DNA from: Acidobacteriota bacterium
Lineage (GTDB): Bacteria; Acidobacteriota; Terriglobia; Acidiferrales; UBA7541
Reading direction: 5' to 3'
DNA length: 64,000 nt
NCBI GenBank assembly: GCA_013289665.1
Contig: JABCZN010000002.1
Span: forward strand, 124,001 to 188,000
In this document: in pieces, positions 34,324-43,390 of the stretch
Layout of the letters: the number at the start of each line of letters is the position of its first letter
How positions within the stretch are numbered: the stretch's first letter is position 1
Translations under genes and position numbers: made by a program
The notes under the pieces: model-generated
The model's database searches: none
Seen by the model: the letters and a program-made list of their open reading frames with translations, nothing else
What the model was told of the DNA's origin: nothing

Positions 34324-35376
34324 CTAGTCGAAGCTCCTCAGGGCCAGTCCCACGGCGACAACCAGTCTTGGCGCCAATTCCCGGATTTGATCTTCACTGT
34401 GCTTCCCGGGATTGATCAGCACCTTCCGGAAAGGATTCAATTCTTCTACCGGCATCGCGAACTCCTCACGGAGCAGGTCCACCAGGCCCGGCACGCGCGC
34501 CGTCCCGCCCGCCACCATGATTCGCTGGATGTTTTCACCGCTCGCCGTTGCACGGAAAAAATCAAAGGTCTTCTGGATTTCCAGCGTCAGGATGTCAGAA
34601 ACGCTGCGCAGAATCTGCCCCTTCTGCTCGTCGGTAACCGTTGGCAGGGTGTCGCCCTTCTTCAGGCGCTCCGCGTCGTCGAAGCTCAGGTCCAGTTCCT
34701 TCTGCAGCGCGTCCGTGTACTGGTTGCCGCCCACGCTGACGTCGCGCGTGAACAACGGAATGCCGCCGCGTACGATATTGATGTTCATCACGCTCGCGCC
34801 GATGTTTAGCAGCGCCACCGTCTGCCCCGCATCCGGTTCGTAGTTCACTTCGAAGCAGTTCTGCAGCCCGAACGCGTCAATATCCACCACTACCGGCGTC
34901 TTTCCTGCCTGCGCCAGCACGTTCGTGTGATTCAGAATCTTGTCTTTCTTTACCGCCACCAGCAGCACGTCCATCTGCGAATCCATTGCTTCCAGCAGTT
35001 GGTAGCTGAGGTTCACGTCGGCGATGTCGAAGGGAATGTGCTGGCTGGCTTCCGATGGAATCCGGTCGTAGAGCTCTTCTTCCGTCATCAGCGGCAGCGG
35101 CACTCGTTTGACGATTACGGAGTGGCCGGAAACCGACGTTCCCACATTCTTGGTTTTGATTTTTTCGGTTTCGAAGATCTTGGTGATCGCGTTGGCCACT
35201 TGCGGCGCATCCATGATCGCGCCATCTACCACGGTGTCCTGCGCGAGGGCTTCCATTCCGAAGCTGACCAGTTCATACCCGGCTTTCGTCGATTTCAACT
35301 CCACAGCCTTGATCGAGCTGGATCCAATGTCCAGCCCCACCAGCTGCCTGCTTTTTGCTCCCCCGAGTAACCACAT
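34324..35376 (-). CDS. pilM: Type IV pilus assembly ATPase-like protein PilM
   Basis: A 350-residue actin-like cytoplasmic protein that binds the PilN N-terminus and the pilus motor. The phosphate-1 loop LVGLDIGSSSIKAVELK lies at about residues 12-28. PFDIADVNLSYQLLE, VVDIDAFGLQNCFEVNY and MVAGGTARVPGLVDLLREEF (adenosine loop) follow the family order. ATG 35376 is preferred, with AGAGG about eight bases upstream, over a start seven codons earlier. It heads the pilMNOPQ operon after a small HTH gene. Confidence 0.95.
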   Translation of the reverse strand: MWLLGGAKSRQLVGLDIGSSSIKAVELKSTKAGYELVSFGMEALAQDTVVDGAIMDAPQVANAITKIFETEKIKTKNVGTSVSGHSVIVKRVPLPLMTEEELYDRIPSEASQHIPFDIADVNLSYQLLEAMDSQMDVLLVAVKKDKILNHTNVLAQAGKTPVVVDIDAFGLQNCFEVNYEPDAGQTVALLNIGASVMNINIVRGGIPLFTRDVSVGGNQYTDALQKELDLSFDDAERLKKGDTLPTVTDEQKGQILRSVSDILTLEIQKTFDFFRATASGENIQRIMVAGGTARVPGLVDLLREEFAMPVEELNPFRKVLINPGKHSEDQIRELAPRLVVAVGLALRSFD

Positions 35377-35409
35377 ATCGCGGCCTCTTTCCCTCAAGCT
35401 CTGACAAGT

Positions 35410-35607
35410 CTAGCGGCGCTTCGCAACCACCTGGCTCATCTTGCGTTCCATCCACCTGTCTAGGATCGTCTTCCTAAGTTTCCAACGATTTCCTAACTTG
35501 AATGCAGGTATTTCGCCTTCTGTGATGTACCGGTACAGAGTATCCGGGCTGATTCCCAGATACTGGGACGCCTGCCGTACGTTCATCACTTCGCGCGATT
35601 CGCTCAC
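35410..35607 (-). CDS. Excisionase-family helix-turn-helix protein
   Basis: A 65-residue DNA-binding protein of the HTH_17/MerR-like excisionase family: MNVRQASQYLGISPDTLYRY, then ITEGEIPAFKLGNRWKLRK. The last residues are basic. GTG 35607 is the outer start and ATG 35586 the inner one; neither has a strong ribosome site. It lies about 35 bases upstream of pilM on the same strand with no terminator between. It is likely the first gene of the pilus transcript and possibly its regulator (inference). Such proteins often act outside phages as single-domain regulators. Confidence 0.85.
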   Translation of the reverse strand: MSESREVMNVRQASQYLGISPDTLYRYITEGEIPAFKLGNRWKLRKTILDRWMERKMSQVVAKRR

Positions 35608-36036
35608 GAGGAACGCCCACCTTATCTTTCACTCGCCCTTCTTGCATACTTCGCCGCACCCAATTTGTCGCTTTTGCTGCAGGACACAGATAACCCGGGT
35701 GCCGCTCGTGAGTACGTTATGTCATTCACGCCACCTGAGCGTCAAGCAATTCTCTTCTGTAGTTGTCCTAAGAATGCAGGTAATCTTAGGCAATTGACCT
35801 GTTATTGCAGGCAGCTGGGACTACTAATTGCATAGGCTGCAGCGAACCACCACTAGCAGTTGTGCTTTTTCTCGCCCGCATGCCTGTCCGCACGGACGGT
35901 AATCGTTAGTTCGCAAGCTCCGCGCTATCTGAGCGTTCTCTTAGACATGCGCCCGTTGCGCCCCTCTTCTGAGCGTCCTCTGCGCGCTTCGACTGCGCTT
36001 TCTCCCGTTAATTCCCTTCTTTCCCCTTCAGATCCC
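35608..36036. promoter_or_regulatory. Intergenic region with candidate promoter for the HTH-pil operon
   Basis: On the minus strand TTGACG (35745-35740) and CATAAC (35721-35716), spaced by 18 bases, could drive the HTH-pilMNOPQ transcript with a leader of about 100 bases. GCAGGTA/TGCAGG-like words recur (35500s, 35775, 35810) and might be binding sites. The rest contains no recognisable gene. The UbiD gene ends at 36037. Confidence 0.35.
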
Positions 36037-37509
36037 TCAAATTCCCAAACTCTTCCAAATCGCTTCCACCCGTGCCTTCGTCTTTTCCTCCACCAGCATT
36101 TCGTCCGGCCACGGCCGCGCAAATCCTTCGCTCACCCATTTCCGCGTCGCATCAATTCCCATCTTCGATCCAAAATCCTGCATGCGTGCCGCGTGATCGA
36201 GCGTATCCACCGGCCCCAACGTAAACTGCACATCCCTCTCCGGATCAATCGCGCAAAGCGCCTTCCACACCACTTCCCGGTAATCGTGGACGTTTACATC
36301 GTCGTCCACCACCACAATCACCTTCGTAAACATCGCTTGCCCGAGCGACCAGATCGCGTTCATTACTTTCCGCGCGTGTCCCGGAAACGATTTCCGGATG
36401 GACACGATCATCAGGTTGTGCACAATCCCTTCCGCCGGCATCGAGACGTCCGCGATTTCCGCGTGGGTCAGCTTCATCAGCGGCAAAAATACCCGCTCGA
36501 TCGCATACCCCATGTAGAAATCTTCCTGCGGAGGACGCCCCACCACCGTAGCCAGGTAAATCGGGTCCTTCCGGTGCGTTACGCACTCTACGTGGAATAC
36601 CGGATACTCCCCTTCGAGCGAATAAAACCCCGTGTGATCGCCGAACGGCCCTTCGGTCCGCATCTCGTTCAGGTTCACATAGCCTTCCAGCACGATTTCC
36701 GCATTCGCCGGCACTTCCAGATCGTTGCTCTCGCACTTCACAAGCTCCACTGGCTCGCGGCGCAAGAAACCGCTGAACATCATTTCGTCGAGGTCTGGCG
36801 GTATGGGCAAAATCCCCCCCAGCGTCGTCGCCGGGTCCGAGCCAATCGCCACGCTCACCGCAATCCGCCCCTCGGGATTTTTCGCCCGCGCCCGCCGGAA
36901 ATGTTCCGCGCCATGCTTCTGCGTCTGCCAATGCATTCCCGTGGTGCGCTCATCATAAATTTGCATCCGGTACATCCCCACGTTCCGCTTGCCCGTCTCC
37001 GGATTCCGCGTAAACACCAGCGGGAACGTGATGAATCTTCCACCGTCCTGCGGCCAGCACTTCAAAATCGGAAAATCAAACAGGTTGACGTCATTGCCCT
37101 TGTGCATCACCTCTTTACACGGCCCATCCTTAACCGTCTTGGGCATGAACGAACCCAACTCCGCCAATTTCGGCAGCATCTTCAATTTATCGAAAAGCCC
37201 CTGCGGCGTCTGCATATCGAGGAATCCACGAATCCGCCCCGCCACTTCATCCAGCTTTTCCACCTCGAACGCCAACTCCATCCGCCGCACGCTTCCAAAC
37301 GCATTGATTAGCAACGGATACCGCGACCCTTTCGGCTTCTCAAACAGCAATGCCATCCCGCCCGGATTCCCCTTCGGCCCCGCCATCGCCTGCGCCCGCT
37401 GCACCACTTCCGTCACTTCCAGCACCGGATCAACCTCCGCCCTGATCCGGCGCAACTCTCCCTCTCTTTCCAGCCGCCTCACAAACTCCCGCAAATCCGC
37501 GTATCCCAC
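36037..37509 (-). CDS. UbiD-family decarboxylase
   Basis: A 490-residue prenylated-FMN-dependent (de)carboxylase of the UbiD family. The beginning is GYADLREFVRRLEREGELRR. The middle contains NVGMYRMQIYDERTTGMHWQ, IAVSVAIGSDPATTLGGILP and EGPFGDHTGFYSLE, where Arg and Glu bind prFMN and Mn/K in the family. AIWSLGQAMFTKVIVVVDDD is the C-terminal fold. GTG 37509 is set by GGAGG (37519-37515) five bases ahead; the frame stays open upstream but is not protein-like. The substrate may be 4-hydroxybenzoate-type (ubiquinone/menaquinone route) or another aryl acid. No ubiX lies in the window. Confidence 0.9.
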   Translation of the reverse strand: MGYADLREFVRRLEREGELRRIRAEVDPVLEVTEVVQRAQAMAGPKGNPGGMALLFEKPKGSRYPLLINAFGSVRRMELAFEVEKLDEVAGRIRGFLDMQTPQGLFDKLKMLPKLAELGSFMPKTVKDGPCKEVMHKGNDVNLFDFPILKCWPQDGGRFITFPLVFTRNPETGKRNVGMYRMQIYDERTTGMHWQTQKHGAEHFRRARAKNPEGRIAVSVAIGSDPATTLGGILPIPPDLDEMMFSGFLRREPVELVKCESNDLEVPANAEIVLEGYVNLNEMRTEGPFGDHTGFYSLEGEYPVFHVECVTHRKDPIYLATVVGRPPQEDFYMGYAIERVFLPLMKLTHAEIADVSMPAEGIVHNLMIVSIRKSFPGHARKVMNAIWSLGQAMFTKVIVVVDDDVNVHDYREVVWKALCAIDPERDVQFTLGPVDTLDHAARMQDFGSKMGIDATRKWVSEGFARPWPDEMLVEEKTKARVEAIWKSLGI

Positions 37510-37746
37510 TGCTTCCTCCAAAAAACTCCGCCAACTGTGAGCTCGTTCTGGGGGGCTGGGCTCGCCCGAGCCTCGCCCCGCACCCGTTTGATCGCCCAAA
37601 AGGGAAGTAGTGGCCGGTCTAGAGATCGGCCACGTTTGGCTCACACTACCACGCCCCCAGTCATGCGCGCAAAAACATCCCGCACGCGCCAGTCGCGCCA
37701 TCTATTTTGAAGGAAGCAAACAATCAGGACTAACTGTCCACCGTAT

Positions 37747-37983
37747 TTAGAAATCTTCCGCGCCCTCAATTGCCTGCTCTGCTTCGGGCAGCCTATTCAA
37801 TAGTTTTTCCGCCTCTTCTGCATCCTTCTCGCGCACGGTGCTCGGCAACAAATTCCATAACCGTATCCTCGAATTGAAACGCCCTGATAACCCTGGCGTA
37901 ACATTCAGTGCCTAAACTCGCCCCAGTGTGAACCTGTTCCTGGAGCTCATCGATTCCGCGCGGCTCCTGCGCTTTGAAAATCT
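37747..37983 (-). pseudogene. Frameshifted remnant of a small unknown protein
   Basis: Two minus-strand frames join into one protein-like sequence: QEPRGIDELQEQVHTGASLG, then TECYARVIRAFQFEDTVMEF and VAEH. After one extra base near 37826-37832 comes EKDAEEAEKLLNRLPEAEQA and IEGAEDF with a stop at 37747-37749. No ATG lies upstream before a TAG at about 37984. No family was recognised. The helical, acidic composition is protein-like in both halves. It precedes the phosphoesterase gene divergently, so its 5' end may have been lost. The stretch 37510-37746 shows nothing. Confidence 0.5.
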
Positions 37984-38004
37984 AAAATTCAGGAGACCGA
38001 TCTA

Positions 38005-39252
38005 ATGTTGAAGAAACTCCGGCTGCTGTTCGTGTTGGCAGCCTTGCTCGGAACAGTTCCGGCTCGAATGATGGCCGCGCCAAATGATCCGGCGGATTTG
38101 CTCCCCCGCATCAAGCACGTCTTTGTCATCGTCCTGGAAAACGAAGGTTTTGACGTCACGTTCGGCCCCAATTCGAAAGCCCCTTTTCTCTCGCAGACCC
38201 TTACGTCAGAGGGCGTGCTTCTGAATCAATATTACGGTACCGGCCACGTCAGCCTGGACAACTACATCGCGATGCTTAGCGGCCAGGCCGCCACGCTCGA
38301 GACCCGCAATGACTGCCAGATTTACCAGGATTTCGCTCTGACCGGCATCACCTCCGATGGCCAGGCCATCGGCTCAGGTTGCGTCTATCCTGCCTCCATC
38401 AAGACCCTGCCCGACCAATTGAACGCGGTCGGAAAGACTTGGCGCGCCTACGCCGAGGACATGGGCAATGATCCCAACCGCGAATCGGCTACCTGCGGCC
38501 ATCCGGCGCTCAACACTGCCGACCTCACGCAAGCATCCGAGGCTCCTTCGGCCGCCGTTCCCCTGGGCGACCAATATGCTTCCCGCCACAATCCCTTCGT
38601 CTATTTCCATTCCATCATTGACTCGCCCGATTGCGGCACCCACGTCGTCAACCTTGCCTTCTTGCCGCAGGATCTCCTTCGCGAGTCCAGCACGCCCAAT
38701 TTCGTTTTCATCACTCCCAATCTCTGCAACGACGGCCACGACGCTCCCTGCAAAAACGGCCAGCCCGGCGGCCTGGTCTCCGCCGATGCTTTCCTCCAGA
38801 AATGGATCCCGATGATCACCAACTCTCCCGCTTACCAGCGCGACGGCCTTATCGTCATCAACTTTGACGAGGGGGGACTCACCGTCCAGCCAACCTCCAA
38901 GGGTATTTCCATCTTTGCCCCGGGACTGTTCTGCTGCAATGAGCAGCCCGGTCCCAACCTCGCTCCCTTCCCGCAAACCACCAACATCGCTCCTACCGTC
39001 AGCTTGACCTTCCAAAGCTATGGTGGAGATCGCACGGGCGCCGTTCTGCTCTCCCCGTTCATCGAACCCGGCACGGTGTCACTCACTCCTTTCAACCACT
39101 ACTCCTTCTTGAAGACGCTTGAAGACATCTTTGGCACCGACAGCCATCTCGGATATGCCGGAGCGCCCGGCCTCGTCGGTTTCTTCGGCTGCGTGACCTC
39201 CGACATACACACCAAGGACCCACATCAATCGGAGGCTTGCGGGGTTCGATAG
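38005..39252 (+). CDS. Secreted phosphoesterase (acid phosphatase/phospholipase C-like)
   Basis: A 415-residue exported protein of the phosphoesterase (AcpA/PLC-type, alkaline-phosphatase fold) family. Signal peptide is residues 1-25. HVFVIVLENEGFDVTFGPNS is the metal-binding Glu-Asn start. GTGHVSLDNYIAMLSGQ carries the nucleophile position, INFDEGG the Asp/Glu pair and SPFIEPGTVS with FNHYSFLKTLEDIFG the last metal region. It probably hydrolyses phosphomonoesters or lipids in the periplasm. AGGAG lies ten bases ahead of ATG 38005. An elaborate hairpin terminator follows. Confidence 0.88.
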   Translation: MLKKLRLLFVLAALLGTVPARMMAAPNDPADLLPRIKHVFVIVLENEGFDVTFGPNSKAPFLSQTLTSEGVLLNQYYGTGHVSLDNYIAMLSGQAATLETRNDCQIYQDFALTGITSDGQAIGSGCVYPASIKTLPDQLNAVGKTWRAYAEDMGNDPNRESATCGHPALNTADLTQASEAPSAAVPLGDQYASRHNPFVYFHSIIDSPDCGTHVVNLAFLPQDLLRESSTPNFVFITPNLCNDGHDAPCKNGQPGGLVSADAFLQKWIPMITNSPAYQRDGLIVINFDEGGLTVQPTSKGISIFAPGLFCCNEQPGPNLAPFPQTTNIAPTVSLTFQSYGGDRTGAVLLSPFIEPGTVSLTPFNHYSFLKTLEDIFGTDSHLGYAGAPGLVGFFGCVTSDIHTKDPHQSEACGVR

Positions 39253-39274
39253 GTAGTCAACCCACCTCGGATCA

Positions 39275-39358
39275 GTGGCTCGCTCCTTGTGGCGCCTGCT
39301 TGCCGGCCTTGCTGGCCGCAGGCAGGCGCGGACATGCCAAGCGCGAGCCACCCTTTTT
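39275..39358 (+). terminator. Nested-hairpin terminator after phosphoesterase gene
   Basis: Outer arms GTGGCTCGC (39275-39283) and GCGAGCCAC (39343-39351) enclose inner arms GCGCCTGC (39292-39299) and GCAGGCGC (39322-39329), with a GGCC/GGCC core at 39305-39317. T5 follows at 39354-39358. It lies 20 bases past the stop. The remaining 440 bases to the next gene show no recognisable feature. Confidence 0.7.
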
Positions 39359-39797
39359 CATCACAGGTGGCGGCCGATCGATCTCGCCCGATATCAGCCG
39401 CTCATTGCGAGCGCAGGTCGTCTCGTTCTCACCTGGCGAGCAGTTCGATGTGACACAAACAGTCTCAGTCTGAGCAGAGTCGCTCAGAGCAGGTCGCTTC
39501 TCCCATTCGGAGTGAATTTCCTGAGGCTCTAAATATCCGCATCACAAGGGTTTACTGACGGCCTCAAACCTGGACCTCACTTCGAGGGCCGATTGCGAAT
39601 TGGCCGCGCAATTGCTCATCTCTTGCTGGAGGGAGCAGGCTTCCGCGTGTCATCCAAGCGCACATCTCCCAAAGTCCCCGGGGAACAATTCGTCGATCGC
39701 CGGACGCAGGAATTATTCGAGTCAGAAGGAGAACTGGAACCCCAATCGCGCCAGTGAATTGTGATAGCAGGCTGCGGCAACGGCCCAACAACCAAAC

Positions 39798-40040
39798 ATG
39801 GTAAACATGCTCCAAATGATTCGACTCGATTATCTCTCCTGTATTTTGACTGTGTTGGCCACCGTCCTCATTGGCAAAAAGCTCTGGCAAGGCTGGGTCG
39901 TTGCGGCCCTGAACAGTGCCGTCGTCTGTGTGATCGGCGTCCGCACCGCCCAATTCGGTTTCGTACCCGCCAATATTCTTTGCATCGCTCTCTACGCGAC
40001 CAATCTCCTCAACTGGCGCCCCAAGAAGCAAGATCAGTAG
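39798..40040 (+). CDS. Small membrane protein of unknown function
   Basis: An 80-residue protein with two or three hydrophobic helices (LDYLSCILTVLATVLIGKKL, VVAALNSAVVCVIGVRTAQF, VPANILCIALYATNLLNW). A short cationic tail follows. It resembles one half of a small PnuC/YgjV-like membrane module, but this is weak. It ends 52 bases before the cysteine desulfurase on the same strand. No good ribosome site precedes ATG 39798. Confidence 0.6.
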   Translation: MVNMLQMIRLDYLSCILTVLATVLIGKKLWQGWVVAALNSAVVCVIGVRTAQFGFVPANILCIALYATNLLNWRPKKQDQ

Positions 40041-40092
40041 TTCTCTCCCACTCCTCACGATTCGCGGCTGGTAGTATCCTGTTCATAGCCAA

Positions 40093-41298
40093 ATGAAGCG
40101 CATCTACCTCGATCACAACGCCACCACCAGTGTCGAGCCCGCCGTCGTCGACGCCATGCTCCCCTATTTCTCCACCGAGTTCGGCAATGCCTCCTCCATC
40201 CACAGCTTCGGCCAGCGCGCCCGCGCTGCCGTCGAAACCGCACGTGAACAGGTCGCCGCGCTCCTCAACGCTCGTTCCCAGGAAATTGTTTTCACGAGCG
40301 GCGGCACTGAATCTGACAACCACGCCATTTTCGGCGTGGCACAGGCGCTCTTGCCTGCCCCGAGCGGCGTCGAAGGTCCAGTGCGCCCCGGCACCCACAT
40401 CATCACCACGACCATCGAACACGAAGCCGTTCTCAATGCCTGCCAGGCTCTCGAAAAGCAAGGCGTTGCCGTTACTTATCTCCCCGTCAATCGCGAAGGC
40501 CTAATCCATCTCGACGAACTCCGCCGCGCTGTTCGCCCCGAAACGGTTCTCATCACCGTGATGCACGCCAACAACGAACTGGGCGCCATCCAGCCGATTG
40601 CCGAAATCGGCCGCATCGCCGCCGAAGCCCGCGTCCGCTTCCATACCGACGCTGTGCAGTCGGCAGGAAAAATTCCCGTCGATGTCAAAGCCCTCGAACT
40701 CGATCTTCTTTCCATCTCCGGTCACAAGCTCTACGCTCCGAAAGGCATTGGCGCGCTCTTCATCAAAAGCGGCACACGTCTCCGCCAACTTCTCTACGGC
40801 GGCCATCACCAGCGCGGCTTCCGCCCCGGCACCGAAAATGTCGCCGGCATCGTCGGCCTCGGCAAAGCCGCCGAACTCGCCGGCTTCTCCCTCGAAAAGG
40901 ACGCCGCGCGTATCTCCCGCCTCCGCGACACGCTCGAACGAGGCATCCTCGACCGTGTCCCCGACTCCAGCGTCAACTCGGCCAACGCCCCGCGCACTCC
41001 GAACACCGCCAACATCCTTTTCCCCGGCATCGAAGGCGAAGCCCTCGTCATCGCTCTCGATCTCAGAGGGCTTGCCTGCTCCACCGGAGCCGCCTGCTCC
41101 TCCGGCGCCGTTGAACCCTCGCATGTCCTCACCGCCATCGGTCTCCCCGCCGCCGAAGCCCGCGCCAGCATCCGCTTCAGCCTTGGCCGCCACACGACCG
41201 AATCTGAAATCGCTGCCGCCCTCGAACTCATCCCCGCCGCCGTGTCCCATCTCCGAAAACTCTCCCCCACCTACCAAAAGTCGGCCGTAATTCGCTAA
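40093..41298 (+). CDS. Cysteine desulfurase (IscS/NifS family)
   Basis: A 401-residue PLP enzyme releasing sulfur from cysteine as a persulfide. IYLDHNATTSVEPAVVDAM is the start signature. FTSGGTESDNHAIFG binds PLP phosphate, TIEHEAVLN stacks the ring, and SGHKLYAPKGIGAL contains the PLP lysine. The catalytic loop is CSTGAACSSGAVEPSHVL. The Cys loop has the longer IscS-like insertion style. It is followed 104 bases later by mnmA, to which it probably supplies sulfur. Confidence 0.95.
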   Translation: MKRIYLDHNATTSVEPAVVDAMLPYFSTEFGNASSIHSFGQRARAAVETAREQVAALLNARSQEIVFTSGGTESDNHAIFGVAQALLPAPSGVEGPVRPGTHIITTTIEHEAVLNACQALEKQGVAVTYLPVNREGLIHLDELRRAVRPETVLITVMHANNELGAIQPIAEIGRIAAEARVRFHTDAVQSAGKIPVDVKALELDLLSISGHKLYAPKGIGALFIKSGTRLRQLLYGGHHQRGFRPGTENVAGIVGLGKAAELAGFSLEKDAARISRLRDTLERGILDRVPDSSVNSANAPRTPNTANILFPGIEGEALVIALDLRGLACSTGAACSSGAVEPSHVLTAIGLPAAEARASIRFSLGRHTTESEIAAALELIPAAVSHLRKLSPTYQKSAVIR

Positions 41299-41402
41299 CC
41301 CGTCCGACCTCTGTGCAGTCCGCGTTCTCCCCTGAGTGCCCTCGGTGTTACATCCCCTCTTCCCCAGCACAAATCCACCAAAACCGCTAAAATAGAACCA
41401 GC

Positions 41403-42560
41403 ATGTCCAGGCAACTCCAACTCGAACCTCTCCCCGCGACGGCCGCTGCTGACGCCGTCCCCGGCCTGATCGCCGTTGCCATGTCCGGTGGTGTCGACTC
41501 CTCCACCGTCGCCGCGGTCCTCCTCCAGCAAAACCGCCCCATCGTCGGCCTCACCATGCAGCTCTGGAATCAGCGCCGGCTCCCCGAACTCCAGGGCGAC
41601 GGTCCCGCGCAGCACCGCTGCTGTTCTCTCGACGACGTCTATGACGCCAAGCGCGTCGCGCAGCACCTGAATTTCCCCCACTACGTCGTCAACTTCGAAG
41701 ACGAGTTCGAAACCCGCGTCGTGCGCCCCTTCGTCGAGCAGTATCTCTCCGGCCGCACGCCCATCGCCTGCACCAATTGCAACACTGACGTAAAATTCGA
41801 GCCGCTGCTGCGCATGGCTCGCCAGATCGGCGCCGAGCGCCTAGCCACCGGCCACTACGCCCGCATCCGCAAGAACGAAACGTCCGGCCGCTTCGAACTC
41901 CTCCGCGCCCGCGATGACTCCAAGGATCAGTCTTATTTCTTGTGGGGTTTGACACAGGAGCAACTCTCGCGCAGCGACTTTCCTCTCGGTGAACTGACCA
42001 AGGAAGAAGTGCGCAACGCGGCCCGCAACGCGAATCTCCCCGTCGCGGAAAAACCGGAGAGCATGGAACTCTGCTTCGTTCCGAACGGGAATTACGTCCA
42101 GTTCATCCACGCATATTCCCGCGCCGAAGGCATCGCTGTAAACAATCAGGAAGGCGACATCGTCACCGAAGACGGCGCCGTCATCGGGCGCCACACCGGC
42201 GTGCACAATTACACGGTCGGCCAGCGCAAAGGCCTCGGCTTCGCAGCCGGCAAGCCGGTCTACGTCCTCTCGATTGACGCAGGGAACAATCGCATCATCG
42301 TCGGTGAAGACCAGGCGCTCCTCACTACAACCCTTGAAATTGAGAATGTAAACTGGATCTCCGTCGCGGAACCGAGCACGCCGATCCGCGGCCAGGCCAA
42401 AATCCGCCACAAGCACGTCCCCGCCACCTCTACCATCGAAGCGCTGCCAAACAATCGCGCCCGCATCACCTTCGAAACTCCCCAGCGCGCAATCACCCCG
42501 GGCCAGGCTGCAGTTTTCTACAACAACCTAACCGTCCTGGCGGGCGGCTGGATCAAATAA
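41403..42560 (+). CDS. mnmA: tRNA-specific 2-thiouridylase
   Basis: A 385-residue ATP-dependent enzyme that thiolates U34 of Glu, Gln and Lys tRNAs. The PP-loop AVAMSGGVDSSTVAAV is at about residues 22-37. The first catalytic Cys is in TPIACTNCNTDVKF (about residue 122) and the persulfide Cys in ESMELCFVPN (about 222). GRHTGVHNYTVGQRKGLG is the central domain and PGQAAVFY the C-terminal beta-barrel. It follows the cysteine desulfurase, forming a plausible sulfur relay. Confidence 0.96.
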   Translation: MSRQLQLEPLPATAAADAVPGLIAVAMSGGVDSSTVAAVLLQQNRPIVGLTMQLWNQRRLPELQGDGPAQHRCCSLDDVYDAKRVAQHLNFPHYVVNFEDEFETRVVRPFVEQYLSGRTPIACTNCNTDVKFEPLLRMARQIGAERLATGHYARIRKNETSGRFELLRARDDSKDQSYFLWGLTQEQLSRSDFPLGELTKEEVRNAARNANLPVAEKPESMELCFVPNGNYVQFIHAYSRAEGIAVNNQEGDIVTEDGAVIGRHTGVHNYTVGQRKGLGFAAGKPVYVLSIDAGNNRIIVGEDQALLTTTLEIENVNWISVAEPSTPIRGQAKIRHKHVPATSTIEALPNNRARITFETPQRAITPGQAAVFYNNLTVLAGGWIK

Positions 42561-42648
42561 CTGCTTTCCGGCCTGTGCAACGGCCGCCTTCTGGGGCAGG
42601 CGCTTTTGGTGGCACAGCCATCCGTTGCTGCGGGCCCGGGTTACCTGA

Positions 42649-43335
42649 TCACAGGTAGCGAACTCTCTCAATTTCCGCAATCGCCGCCGCCAACTCCGGC
42701 GCCACGCGCGGCTTCCTCTTGAACATCCGCGCCGCTCTCTTCATATCCTCGGGCCGGTCCAAATCAAAATCCCGCCGCAACAATTTCCTCCGCAACTTCG
42801 TTCTCGCAACTGCCTTCAAGGTCAGCTCCAGCACCCGTTCCGTGCTCCATGGAATCCCCCGAAAAATCTCCGCCACCATTTTCCTCAGCCCCAGAAGATA
42901 ATATCCGCCGTCTTCGGCTGGCCCAATCACTACACCATTCGACTTCAACTCCGCGAACGCCTGCCGCAGCCGCTGCGCCCCCATCCACGGCGTATCCGAC
43001 CCAATCACCACCACCTCGCGGTAGCCCATCAGAAAACACTTTCGAAACGCGTTCTCCATCCGCACCCCGAGATCAGATCCGCGCTGTGAGAGTACCCGCA
43101 CCCGCCGACCGCAGCTCTGCTTCTTCAAAAGCCCGCGAAAATAACGCCTGCCGCCCGCCGCAAAAACAAACACATCGCAGCCTCGCGTCCGGCTCGCAAG
43201 CCGCAGCGTGTCCGCAATGCATGCCTTATGCAGTGCTGCTGCAACCTCCGCCGAGACTGCGGCCAGCAATCGCGTCTTCACTTTTCCTGGTTTGGGAGTT
43301 TTTGCGAATACAAGGAGGGCGCGAGAACCGCTCAT
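42649..43335 (-). CDS. DUF2064/TIGR04282-type nucleotidyl or glycosyl transferase
   Basis: A 228-residue GT-A-like protein: LLVFAKTPKPGKVKTRLLAA is the family opening. VVVIGSDTPWM is the metal/nucleotide Asp region, and VIGPAEDGGYYLLGL the acceptor loop. The family is annotated as arsenosugar-related or rSAM/selenodomain-associated transferase, related to CofC and cobinamide guanylyltransferases. The selenodomain label is notable because a tRNA-Sec is in the window, but the association is only by family name. It is convergent with mnmA; no clear terminator lies between them. Confidence 0.85.
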   Translation of the reverse strand: MSGSRALLVFAKTPKPGKVKTRLLAAVSAEVAAALHKACIADTLRLASRTRGCDVFVFAAGGRRYFRGLLKKQSCGRRVRVLSQRGSDLGVRMENAFRKCFLMGYREVVVIGSDTPWMGAQRLRQAFAELKSNGVVIGPAEDGGYYLLGLRKMVAEIFRGIPWSTERVLELTLKAVARTKLRRKLLRRDFDLDRPEDMKRAARMFKRKPRVAPELAAAIAEIERVRYL

Positions 43336-43390
43336 GGAAGGAAACTCAACTCACTCGAGCGCAAAGCGATTCCGCCTAAACATTCTAACT

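Noticed and set aside
35860..37311. 483-residue plus-strand open frame opposite the UbiD gene
   Set aside because: The composition (His/Arg/Pro-rich) is typical of an antisense shadow, and UbiD motifs are clear on the other strand.
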